Shown here piece by piece: positions 12,901 to 24,200 of a stretch of 64,000 bases of DNA. Numbering within the stretch: position 1 is the stretch's first letter; each line of letters opens with the position of its first letter. The notes under the pieces are model-generated. The model had not been told where the DNA came from, made no database searches, and was given only the letters and a program-made list of their open reading frames with translations. The stretch spans positions 12,038,283-12,102,282 of the forward strand of contig NC_049983.1 in assembly GCF_000003815.2 (NCBI RefSeq), read 5' to 3'. A program made the translations under genes and the position numbers. Source of the DNA: Branchiostoma floridae (lineage: Eukaryota; Chordata; Leptocardii; Amphioxiformes; Branchiostomatidae).

Positions 12901-15900
12901 CCCTGCTCGCTCCTTTTTACTCCTCACCTTTTCGTTATCCTACAAAAGGTAGCAACTCAGGAAATTGGTCTGGTCAGGACTGAATGAATCGAAAAAGCAA
13001 TTTATCAAGAGAAGCAGGTGCAAACATGATGTTATGAATAATATGATATACATTTTTCAGGAGAGCTTAAATGTAACAACAAAGCTGATTAGTCTCAGAA
13101 CACATAGCTGTACTGATGAGCTCTTTTCATCATTCTATATTTTCTTCATATCAGTTATGATTACTCTTTCTCGTCTATCAGCATGAAAGTTAGAAATCAG
13201 TTAGTGTTTATCAGGCTAGTGGTTTGCTTTGCTCAGTACTGTACAAATCTGAATCCACAAGGTTGGAGCAGATTGTACTGTACATGTACACACAACTTCA
13301 AGTATCAGAAGTAAATTGTAATTTACAGCTGTAGCAAAACATAAATCCTCACAGTCATCATCTGATTTCAATTACACACCAATGATGACCTATCATAATT
13401 ATATGACATCTAAAAGTCCAGCTTTAAACCTTCTATTTTTTATTTAATCAGCAAAAGTACTAAATCCCCCATCTATGACCACCTGTCTATAATGACCTGC
13501 TCCACTGATAGGGATTGGTCGTTATAATTCACCACTGATTGTATACCAGTCAAACTGTCTTGATGAGCAGCCCTTCTCTATACAGAAGAACAATAAAGCA
13601 AAGATAATCCATCCACCTGAGGCCTTACAGCTTTGTACCTTGTTCTTGCCTAAGAAATTAAAACCTATCTTGTCTCAAATTGCTGAGACAGCTGAGTCCT
13701 ATCTCAAAGGTTAAATATGTGTGCAAGCATCTTGGCACACCTGTGTAATCTTGTTTCTTCCTCTGTCTCCAGTTCTAATTAACACCTCAGACTAACAAAT
13801 TACCAGGATTCAACCTTCAAGGCCACAGCTTTTTATCTCATTGAGGAACATAATTTGATATCTGGAGTTGCTTCTCTTACAGATTAGAGCCAGACAGACA
13901 GAACTGGTTCATCCATGTGTTCTTCTGTAACCAGTTTTGTGAGGCGATGTTAGGACTAACTTCAAGAGAAATGTGCAAGCAAAAAAAAGTCCTCTCTCTC
14001 TCATGTCTGTATTCATAACCGCATAAAAGACTCCAAATTGGAAATCAAGTATACCCCACAGAGAACCATTAAACCCATCTAGACCCCCACAGAGAAAGGG
14101 ATTCTGGCCTCCTTCCAGAAACTCTGGTTAGAAAAACAGCTTCCAAGTAACCAACCAACCAAATTGGACCCATATTCTAAGACATGGACAAAAATAATAT
14201 TTTTCACTAACAACACCTTTGCCAACTTGTATTCAAATGGTAGGAAACTGTCATTAGCATCGCCGATAATCTATCATGATGAATGTGTTGATTTCCTATC
14301 CATATTAATTGTCACAGTTGGACTGTATACATAGCTATAAAGTCTCCTCCCACTGTTGAGTCTTTTACGACAAACACAGAGGTGTTAACTGTATGGGGTG
14401 TAAAAATAACAACAGCAAGCAATTTGCACCACATTACCCATGTGGGAGGGGGGCTGTGGTGTTTATGTGTCTACTGAGAGGCACCTGAACAGTTCTCTGA
14501 CTAGCAAATACAGTTGTACTTGTTGAAATTAAGATGCTAGAACTTTTTGAAATTAAGATGCTAGATGTTATCAACAATAAATATATTTTCATCTTTTGAC
14601 AAAGGGCACTTCTGTGTTGAGAATTCCATATAAAGCCTTTCTTCATCATACCTATCTGAAACAGGCTGGCTGTTTGAAAACAACTGAATGTACCAGACAT
14701 TAGCTGCAGAACTGTCAGTCTAAGGTTCATCACTTCAGAAGAACTACTAACAAGGTTTCAGATAGACAGTTGTCAGTGCTTCGTATCACAAATCCTTCAA
14801 AATTGTTTCCAATTGTACTAATTACATTTGCCACTTGGGTGTCATCATTTTTAGTAAAAAAACTAAACAAAATGCTTTGATCCTTGTCAGTAAAATATGT
14901 CCAATCATATGTTCTGGCTTTCATAGGTTACAAAAATAAAGAACAGCTGACTGAACAAAGCTATGATCAAACACATGCATGCATGGATGAACAGGGCTGC
15001 TATGCATGCTACAGTTTGAATCCCTTAAAGGACAGCATCAGAAAATTTTCAATTCTTTATTTTCCAGTAGTTTACTCATTAAAAAGTTGATGTACGTCAA
15101 TTTTTACATTGATCCGCCTAATATGACCCTGTAGACACGTTTGAACTTCGCGCTCTCCTCCTCTCCCCGCCGCGCTGGCCGATGACGTAATGGCCTCGTT
15201 CTGATCGTCTGAGATTGTATGACGTCACGGATCCAAAACTTCTAGCCAGCCATTTTGCTCGGTGAACCTCGGTCCTCTCATCGATAAATAAATCACCCCG
15301 CCATTCTGGAGTTCAGTTTGTTGTTGTTGAAAATTACTTTCGTGGACCTGAAAGTCGCATTGTGAGCTGTCTACGAAGCCATAGTCCCCGGGACACTAAA
15401 CATGAATGAGCTTGCCTGCGAGTAAACCGCGCGGCGACGGAACGAAATCAAAACAATGGTGGTGGGGGAGGTTCACGCATCGTGCCGTTCTGGACTATTA
15501 CAAGAGCGAGTTCAGGTCAGTTCTTAGCTTCTCCTTTCCGGACAGCACAGCGATAATTACACGTAAACTTCCACGAATTTTGGTTGAGTTCACAATTGTC
15601 CAACTGCATCTGGCAGGGACATTTAAAAAATAAACATTTTTCCTCTGACAACATACCCTTGATCGCTACATATCGAACGACCCCCTTTTCGCGCCGATAC
15701 AGATAGCACCGCAACTTGTACAGATCATGCGAGTTACGCGCCTCGCCTCTCATTTTATTTTCTGTTTTTCGGGGAAATTATCTGGACTGGTCGGTTTTTC
15801 AATCATGTAGCTTTGGCGGAGATTGCTGGGGGTTCATTCAAAACAAATCACGGACTCTGAAACGAAGCCGACATTTCGCGCTATTCACAATGCCGGCCTG

Positions 15901-18900
15901 TGTTGTATGTAAAAACAACAATGCTGTATGTATGTTTCGGCGCGGAAGGGGGATCGTTCGATATGTAGCGATCGAGGGTATGTTGTCAGAGGAAAAATGT
16001 TTTTTTTTTAATGTCCCTGCCAGTTGGACAATTGTGAATTCAACCAAAATTCGTGGAAGCTTACGTGTAAATATCGCTGTGCTGTCCGGAAAGGAGAAGG
16101 TAAGAACTGACCCGAACTCGCTCTTGTAAAAGTCCAGAATGGCACGATGCGTGAACCTCCCCCACCACCATTGTTTTGATTTCGTTCCGTCGCCGCGCGG
16201 TTTACTCGCAGGCAAGCTTATTCATGTTCAGTCTCCCAGGGACTATGGCTTCGTAGACAGCTCACAATGCGACTTTCAGGTCCACGAAAGTAATTTTCAA
16301 CAACAACAAACTGAACTCCAGAATGGCGGGGTGATTATTTATCGATGAGAGGACCGAGGTTCACCGAGCAAAATGGCTGGCTAGAAGTTTTGGATCCGTG
16401 ACGTCATACAATCTCAGACGATCAGAACGAGGCCATTACGTCATCGGCCAGCGCGGCGGGGAGAGGAGGAGAGCGCGAAGTTCAAACGTGTCTACAGGGT
16501 CATATTAGGCGGATCAATGTAAAAATTGACGTACATCAACTTTTTAATGAGTAAACTATTGGAAAATAAAGAATTGAAAATTTTCTGATGCTGTCCTTTA
16601 ATATAAGCATATATTGGGATTCCATGAAAGCTGTCTATACCAGTTAGCCTTGGACAATATCATATAAAAACCATAGGCAGTACTGAAAATAATTAACGTT
16701 AATATGTAAGCTACATGGTACTGCCTCAAAATACATACAAATTACAAGACAACAAAGATAAGAAATTGTCTACGCATACATGCATAAACCAAGTATTATT
16801 GGCAGCATTAAACAATCGTTACAAAAAACTCCCTCTCCAAGACCTTATAAAATCTCACCCAATATCAGGTATATCCAGTTGTCTAACACCCCCTAAAATG
16901 CTCCTTTGTACACATGTACACAGATCAGCACTAAATTTGCTACGGAGTGTATACAAAACACAACGGGCAGGACAAATTGACAAGAGAGGTTCCCAAACAA
17001 CAATACAGAGGTAGATGTGCAAGGTAGAGCATATGTGGACCCATTTGGCAGGGTGAAGCCATACACACCACAGGACGAACCACGTTATTATGGGCCTGGA
17101 ACAAAATAATCTACAGACAGAGGCAGAAAGACGGGGGATACTAACTGTATTCGAGATCCACCATGGTGGCTGTGTGTGTAGTACGGCTGAAATCAGGAAG
17201 AGAAAGGATGGAAGCTGCACAGGAGGCGATCCTGGGTCTGCCTCCGGTCGGCTGGCAAGACTTGGGCTGGAATATTGCACAGTAAAAGGTTTCAATGGCT
17301 GAGTGTGATGCTGTCACATCTGGCTGCTCAGGGCCTCATTCCTTCTGCATGGATCCCATGGAACAAACCACTCCAACAGGGGGGACAGGAAGTCCAACCG
17401 GAAAACTTGTATCAAAAGGGTGACTTGATATGTAAGATACAGTAGTGGTATGATTGTCTGTACATTACTATGATAACAAGCTGAAGGCTATTGTTTCCTT
17501 TCCTCAGGTGCTAAGTGCGGTGTAAAGGTCAACATGATCATGTTTCTGCCCACATGACTGAACCTGTTAGACCAGTCCTGTCTACATCAGTACTTATGCA
17601 AATGAGGGGCCTCTATGGGGGACAGCAGCCCTGAGGGGAGACAGACAAACCTGTATAAGCACAGGAAGGCTTGGAAAGGAAAAGTCCTGGTCACAACAAC
17701 TTAAACAGCAGTAACATGAGCTGGTAGGGCCGCTTAAGGTAAAACAATTACCACATGGAGGACTTTCCTGGGGGTTCTCACAGGTCTGGATTTGGTCTTC
17801 CAAGTTGGGTCTTCAGCTCTCTGGCCACAATGACATCCCTGATGTACCTGTTGTTTTTACTGCTTTACAGTTCAAACTGAGAATTGGAAAGGAAAACAAC
17901 AGTAGAAATACTAGATCCAACAGATGACTTGACTACAGCATTGCAGCCTCAATGGCAATGCAGGCATGACCACAGAAAATTATTTTCCTTAGACACCTCA
18001 TAAATTAACACCACTAGAGTTTAGTTACAATAGAATATCAAATCCTCTGTTACACCTAAACCCAGCAAATGTTCCAAACATGATCACTGATACACCTACA
18101 TACAGTAGCTCTAATTCTTTGGCTCACAGTCAGGTACTATATGCTGCAACTAGAGTCACCATGCACTGTAGCACAAACTTCATGGAGATCTTCACAAACC
18201 AAGAAGGCCTTTGCACAGACAAATTGTCCAAAGGGTAGACACTAGAATATATCTTACATTGTAGCTAGATTGGGCAGAACCATAACTGAATTTGAGATTG
18301 GGAAAGAATGCTGTTACAGATACCAAATAAATAGATAACAAGCTTTAAAAACTGTGCACCTGCAGACCTGTGGTGTGGGCTACTTGAATTTGTAGCCTGC
18401 AACCAAATAAAAGGACCATAACTCTGAATCTACTGAAACCTTTACTTTTTTACTGTCATCAGGAAAACTAAAAACAAAAGTCATGAGCCAAGGTTTGCTA
18501 AAACTAGGACCTGAGCTTTGAAGGTTACTGTGGCATTAGATTGGAGCCAAAATATTTGAAAAAGATAATATAAACTTTCTAATGTGTTAGCACATCTTCT
18601 TTCTTCTTCATTCAATAAGTACTGCTTAGGCCACATTGACTTAATATCTGTGCATACATTGATTTTCACCTGTTCTTAAACTTAACGACTTAACTGGCCA
18701 TATGCGACCCAATAGCATCCCTGGTCAATCACTGATTCAGCATCTTATTTTGCTAGAGTAGAGGATCTACTCTCCAGGGCAAGGGGCACATGGTCAGGGC
18801 ATGGGACCACAGTGCCCTTGCTCCCCAGAATGGCAATAAAAACATTATTGAAATGGTGACAATTGTCTCTTACAGTCTTCTTTACAAATGTAAGGCCACT

Positions 18901-20849
18901 ATTACATCATAATGGTAACCCAATATGGACAAAAACATTAGCATCATGTTAGTGGTGTATCAAGGAGATGGCTTTCTATCCAACTGATTCAAGCTGCAGT
19001 TTTCCCTTCATCTGCTAGGTAGAGCTGCTATGCAATCATATTACCAGTGTCAACACTGTGGAACTGTATGCTTCTATCTCTAGGCAGAAAAGTTTAACCG
19101 GAAAGAAAGGGAATAAAGATAATAAAGCACAAGCAGCAAACACTTCTTTGACAAGAAAAGACATAACATTATGCATAAAGTACTGTACAAAAAGCAGTAT
19201 CCTCTCAAACAAGACGCCATTGTACTGATTCAGTGATTGTTATATGACCTTGGACCCAGCATGCTATGACCTTTCTTTGTGACTTGACATTTGGATCTGC
19301 CAACTGCTGAGTTGTTTACAGTTTCCGCTACAGAATAATGGAGCTTATCCCACAAATCACTCCATCATTCCTGTATACTTCACTGCTGTGCGACAGCCAG
19401 TCGTCATGACATAGACACAACCTCTCCCCACTACTGTAACCTACTGTAACTTTAAGCAAGACAGATAACAAATTTGGCTTCCCTACCTAAAGTTTAGATT
19501 AACTTCACATCCTGTTGCATGACATGACACGTATTAAATTTTTGGGAGGATCAAGAAATAGACAATTTTAACACGAAATCATGGAATGGAGCTCCGTTGC
19601 TTCGGAAACAAATAAGATGAAAGTTTCATTTTTCATAACATTTCACACGGTTATCAATATTTTGTCAAAAGTTTGTGGTGCAAGGAAACAATTACATCAA
19701 GAGGCAATTTCGTCTTCTTTAAAAAAAAGTGCTGTTGCATCATCCTATATAGTTTATATTCTGGCAAAATTCTATAATGTTATATTTGTTTACGTTACCT
19801 CCTATGAAGACACATGACCGTCATAGATATTAGATGTTAAAGAATTATATTCACAACCTTTCAAGTGAACAAAACTTTATGACATGTAGGTCATATGTAG
19901 GCAGTTTGGGTTCGTTTGTCGACAATCAAACAGTTGTATAGGTGATAACAAAATGAAAGGCCAGCAGTTGTCCTAAAGCACACACATCCTGTTAATGATT
20001 GAACACAACCAAACAAAACAAACCTCGGCAGACTGTACAATAGCAACAAAGGCAAGGCAAAATCTTTTGAAAACTACGAAGAAAAAGGTAGTACCAAACA
20101 ATAAAGCATCCTTAAAAATTGACATGATGAAGATATTGCATTAACCATCTTCATTTTACGGAACTGTAGGTATTTTACAAGCAATCTGCATAGCTAATCT
20201 GTTATGGTTTTATAGATTATGAGTCATTGTCACAAGGTGCACAACCAAAACTCCGACCTTCTTGGGCAAAAAAAAAGGCAACAAGAACAGTCATGGTGAC
20301 AAATATCAACCAGAAAATTGTTGCCTGTCCTTCTTTTTTTGTGTCTCAGCGAAGGGAACACGTAAACCTAAAACACTTGCTGCCCCAACCCCAGCCTACC
20401 CCGCCCCCCTCCCCCTTGAAACCTGAGGAGGGTTTTCAAGCTTCATCGAGTCACATATATTTTCCTTAAGCTGTAAAAATGACGATATTGCGAGGATACA
20501 AATGACTGTAGTACCTAGAAGAAGATACTTTAACGACTGCTTAAACCTGTCGCCGTGGAAATAGCGTCTTCCTGTGACTGTCAATGCGGAACTAAAGTTG
20601 CATACAGAGAGTTCGACTTGTTTCACAACTTGTTGCTTGAAGTGCCAAAACTTCTCTTCACAAACCCACCCCTTCCCTCGCGTCCGCCAAGCCAAACTCA
20701 CCAATATTCATGTTTTCGTACACTCGGAGTGGTGTGCGGAGCAGGTAGATGAGGAGGACGACCAAAAACAACCAGAGAGCCCAGAGGTACCACGTCCAAC
20801 TCCAGGAGAGCCAGGACTTCACTCGGTCAACAACTTCCATGTCGGCCAT
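932..20849 (-). CDS. ST7: ST7 (suppressor of tumorigenicity 7 homologue), 5' part, 3' end outside window
   Basis: ST7 is a conserved multipass membrane protein linked to tumour suppression; its biochemical role is not settled. Eleven coding exons join in phase on the minus strand: 20849-20702, 7429-7347, 6905-6749, 6553-6383, 6091-6010, 3773-3719, 3472-3373, 3042-2945, 2679-2565, 1831-1759, 1034-932. All have AG acceptors and GT donors. They encode residues 1-395 of an expected roughly 580, so the C-terminal exons lie left of position 1. Residues about 19-38 form a hydrophobic segment ([13 protein letters not shown]), and another lies around 61-77. Recognised family blocks include [49 protein letters not shown] and [18 protein letters not shown]. 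The exon 4 donor at 6382 gives one extra residue relative to the vertebrate protein and is the least certain junction. Exon 1 is head-to-head with ASZ1. Confidence 0.93.
4195..5921 (+). mobile_element. Non-LTR retrotransposon (LINE, CR1/Jockey group), 5'-truncated, antisense in ST7 intron 5
   Basis: The element contains an open frame of 516 codons (4279-5829) covering the reverse transcriptase and the C-terminal region of ORF2. The endonuclease and most upstream sequence are missing. A short stretch just upstream (about 4205-4270) resembles the pre-RT linker but is frame-broken, so the nominal ATG at 4279 is probably not a native start. After the stop, about 90 bp of 3' sequence ends in a short GATACA-like tandem tail (about 5903-5921), the type of 3' end seen in CR1/L2-like elements. 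The exact clade cannot be fixed by eye. Confidence 0.85.
4279..5829 (+). CDS. LINE ORF2 fragment, reverse transcriptase
   Basis: The encoded protein shows ordered reverse-transcriptase blocks: [19 protein letters not shown] near the start, then [63 protein letters not shown], and the catalytic FADD at residues 240-243. The C-terminal third ([27 protein letters not shown]) is the usual post-RT region of CR1/Jockey-type ORF2. No endonuclease domain is present upstream, so it cannot transpose on its own. The frame has no stop or frameshift over 1.5 kb, which suggests a fairly recent insertion. It is transposon cargo rather than a host gene. Confidence 0.85.
   Translation: MCHNKLHATYGVEKMLQGLNPSKASGPDQIPPWFLKMTASEITPVLTNIFQQSLDTGEIPQDWRDANICAIFKKGDRAVPSNYRPVSLTCISCKLLEHIIHSHIMKHLEGHNILTDYQHGFRAKRSTETQLILTVHDIAGALNNKRQVDLAILDFTKAFDKVPHSRLITKLEYYGIQGSTLNWLKAFLTNREQTVVVEGKASAPVKVASGVPQGTVLGPLLFLLYINDLPDHLDSSVRLFADDCLLYIEVSAKNDSQLLQKDLNTLEEWQRKWLMQFNPDKCYIMHITNKRTPNVSPYQFCGQTLVTTKSHPYLGVTLTTGLKWGVHVNKITTKAKQTLGVIKRNLWACPASVKSLAYTSLVRPNLEYAATVWDPYTKKDKDKLERVQNQAARFCTNNYNRDASVTKMKTDLQWTSLEDRRKMSRLCMMYKMTNKLVDVPTDKYLIPAQKRTRNSHDFKYQSFQARIDVFKNSYFPRTIVDWNLLSPSTVGASSLDSFKERLQLDVQKLGVTDRSV
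7430..20701 (-). other. ST7 intron 1 (13.3 kb), no host coding exon seen
   Basis: Between ST7 exon 1 (donor at 20701-20700) and exon 2 (acceptor at 7431-7430) I see no recognisable coding exon on either strand. The longest open frames (for example 146 codons at 16855-17295, minus) resemble no known family. The interval holds the TTAA-flanked palindrome at 15029-16597, a short CGGTG/hairpin-type repeat remnant near 10795-10850, and otherwise AT-rich unique sequence. Large first introns often carry enhancers, but nothing in the sequence pins one down. Confidence 0.7.
15025..16601. mobile_element. Long-palindrome foldback transposon with TTAA target sites, Kolobok-like
   Basis: Two inverted arms of roughly 670 bp (about 15029-15700 and 15926-16597) are nearly identical and enclose a spacer of about 225 bp. 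The outermost bases are AGGACAGCATC and its inverse, and TTAA flanks both ends (15025-15028 and 16598-16601). Kolobok elements are known for TTAA duplications and termini starting RRG, which fits; piggyBac also uses TTAA but its termini usually start CCC. In the spacer an ATG at 15890 opens [14 protein letters not shown], which could be the start of a C2CH zinc finger as in THAP-type proteins, but it runs straight into the right arm. Mirror-image frames occur in both arms, so none of these frames is good evidence of a gene. Confidence 0.7.
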
Positions 20850-21214
20850 GCCAGTCCCATCTCAGCTCATGGATCAAAAGCGACGACTAGCGGCGGAAAG
20901 GAGAAGAGCAGAATTCTACCAGACGATCCCATTTATGGATCAAAAGCAACATTTGGTGTGCACTATCATAAATTCGCCACTCTGATGTCTATCTGAGATG
21001 TCTTGTTCCAATGTAGTTTTATTGATCATTTGCGAACCATTTTCGATATGACTCGATATTTCCTTTATCACTGATTACATGAGCATTTGTAAATCCCCCC
21101 TCCGTCTTGACGATATCATACTGTAAATTCTGAATCTTCAGATAGGAGGCGCTTTTGAACTGCACCTGGGTCCTGGGTCAGTTCTCCAGTTTTCAGTTCT
21201 GGGAAACTTCAAGC
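20850..21214. promoter_or_regulatory. Bidirectional promoter region between ST7 and ASZ1
   Basis: Only 365 bp separate the two divergent start codons (ST7 at 20849, ASZ1 at 21215), so both promoters and both 5' leaders must lie here or overlap. The ST7 side (20850-20930) is GC-richer and contains GCGGCGGAAAGGAG. I see no clear TATA box for either gene. Which transcription start sites are used cannot be told from sequence. Confidence 0.65.
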
Positions 21215-24200
21215 ATGGCGTCCTTCAAAGCAAGACCAGCTGGGCTCGAGCTAGACTCAGATTCAGACGATGATTTCTTCTTTTCTTCCTACAAGGAACA
21301 GCCACAGGTTTGTAACTGCAATGGGAGCAACCTTACTTGTTTTTCTGCTCATATAACGATCTAACGTTACATTGCGATGGAATGTTGCAAAAGAGAAGCG
21401 TTTGGCAGTCTGAGTTATCTCATCTCAGCTTTCAAGTTGATGAGAAGTTGAGCCGTTTAGCTGCAACTACATGTAGTTAGCGCAGACAAGATCAATCTTC
21501 TCATCCTGCACGTTCTTCTTGCCCCGTGAGCAACAACACGGAACTCACTATGTTTTGATGTTGCTTGTTTACGATTTTGTCGTGTCAATATAAAGCTTGT
21601 TTGTTTATCTCCTTGTTTACATATAACACCATGTCACTGTGAGACTGCTGTTTATAGAAAGGATGTTGTTTGATTGAGTAAGACAGTTCATGTAAGGCTA
21701 TAACGGCATAGAACATTTATCCGACACTTTCTAGCATTTTCAACACTGAACCATGAATAAACAAGCAGGCTTTTGGGCATTCCGGAAACTATTTAGTGCA
21801 CTGCTTACTATGTTTCCCCGGCCATCACTACACGTGCATTGGTCTCCCACTTTCCGTGGTATCAGCAGAAATTAACACTTCAAAGAGAGTGTAACTGATA
21901 GCAAGTCCCTTGGGATTCTATTCCCAGGGGAACTTTAATCCGTCACAATAATATGACAAGGCTGATTATCAACGAATTTCATATTTACAACGTCAAATTT
22001 GTATCAGTCAGCAGTCACTTACTCAAGGTTTCATCGGCAAATCGGCATGTCGGTAAACTTAACCGTTAATGTTATAATAGTGAGATCAGCATCGCTTTGT
22101 TTAGAGGAAAGTAAATTCCAGTGAGACCTGAACCAGTAATTTAATCGCACAGCATAGCACATAGAAAATTATAATTTTTTATTCTAAATCCTAAATCTCT
22201 TTATCCCTGCAGCTGTCTCCACCGTCCGGCAGCCTGTCCATGAGCAGTGACAGTGCCGTCTCCCATGATGAAGGGAGCTTCACATCAGGAGCGCCACCTG
22301 CCAAACCACCTCACCAGACAAGCCGGTCTCCCTTCGCCAGACAGAACAAACCGGCTGCCCCGCGGCCGCGGAATGAGGACGGCCACCCCGTGTCCCCGGA
22401 TGACCTGAAGGTGGCTGTGATGCGGGGTGACCTGAACCGTGTCAAGGAACTGGTTCAAGTTGGTCAGAACCTGAACTCATTTTGGCGTCCAAAAATCAAC
22501 AGCTGAGAAGTCAGCACTTTAATCTAACAAGCTTTCTGTAACCTAAGAATACAAGATTTTATTTCATTCTATTTATTACAAGAGTAATACAAGATTAAGA
22601 CCTGTGTTTGTTTCACGTTGCTCCCCAGGCCTGGACCCCGATGTTGTCCTGTCGTCCAAGTGGACTCCCCTGATGTATGCTGTGCAGGGCAGCCACAGGA
22701 CCATCCTGGAGTTTCTACTGGAGAAGGGCGCAGATCCAAACTTTCATAAAGGTGGTTAAAAGTCAGGGAGATTACTGTATGAAGCCTAAACTTCGCATAA
22801 CCAACACCAACAGAACTTTCTTACAATGGTATTTAACAAGCCCCAATTTCTGTTCTACTGTTGGTTATGTAAAGTTTAGGCCTCATTCAGAATGTCATTT
22901 ATCAACAGATGATCGTTCATGCTAACAGAGTTACTTTTCACTTTGCTGATGATATGACTTCATTCAATAGATGCCACATTTTTGCCATGTGGGCTATAGT
23001 ATCATACAAGATACGGTAATACCATTGACAGAGCTGCATCCCTGTCTGCCCCCCTCCCCTTCAGACCACTACAGTGTGCTGATGTGTGCCTGCTCCAGTC
23101 AGCAGTCAGACCAGGACATGCTGCCCTGTATAGACCTGCTGCTGCAGAAGGAGGTGAACGTCAACACTCATGATAGGTCTGTATCACTGATGAAAAGCTT
23201 TTGATCTTTTGGTTAATATAGACTTGATATATTGTAGAAAATCATTTTTTGGTTTAACATGCATTGGCATAATACCGGTCATAAGCCTAATACCGGTCGA
23301 TTAAAAATAGTGGAACTTAAAGAGATCTACACATGCAACAATAGTTATTTCTGAGGTATGCACGCTTCAGACATCTAGGTGTCCAATACATAATTTACAA
23401 AGCATCGATAACAATGCATTCGAAGACAACAAGGCCAAAAGTTTTCAGGTCATTTTCGGGGCAGGCGAGCTCGTCATGGGACAAACACACTGTCACGTTC
23501 ATCGCCAGATTTGTAGATAATAATCACATGTGCTCACGGCACAAGACGAGCATGATTCAACAGCAATCTTGAATTTCTTTTGGTGACCTACAACTCGTGT
23601 AAAAGTGTGAGGAACCGTTGCATTATCGCCCGGATCTACGGCTGAATGGGTCAAATTGAACGTACGCCGCCATTTTCCCGCCATTTTTAATGCTACGGCC
23701 AGCAGTAAAGTTTTACGTCATAGCGGTTGTGACGGACCAAAACTAAATGAAAATTCTTGTCAGTATACGCCCATTTTCTCATGACTTTTTGTATACTCAT
23801 GCAGATTTTTGTTTTGTGCAACTACTAACAGGAAAGAAAGGAACAACAGAGGATGTATAAAGGTACATAGCGGCAGTTAATTGTGCCGTGTTTCGTTCGG
23901 CTGGTATAGTGCACCCCCTTCCAACCACGCGCCCGTTCTCCGTGCAATTCCGCGGTGTGTTCCAATTACGATATTATGTTTTTAGCAGGACCAGAGAGAC
24001 AAAATAATTTACTTAGAAGAAGTGGCAAAGGTAAGCCACAAGTCCGCCCACTTGTGACAAAGGCAGCATTCTTAACAATGTATGAAACCATTTTTCTACC
24101 TCACATTACCTATTGTTCCTCAGTGTGGGATGGAGCCAGTACAGTGCAAATCCAAAGACTGCAGAGGATGCAGAACAGAGTGGGTAAACTTATTCTGGGT

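Noticed and set aside
15406..16215. Overlapping frames sharing [17 protein letters not shown] on opposite strands
   Set aside because: The same sequence is read from the two arms of the palindrome; no independent evidence of coding.
16855..17295. 146-codon minus-strand frame in ST7 intron 1
   Set aside because: Composition looks random, no known domain, and no flanking splice signals that fit.
7430..20701. WNT2 exons expected between ST7 and ASZ1
   Set aside because: No cysteine-rich WNT-like exon seen on either strand, and none in the 365-bp gap.
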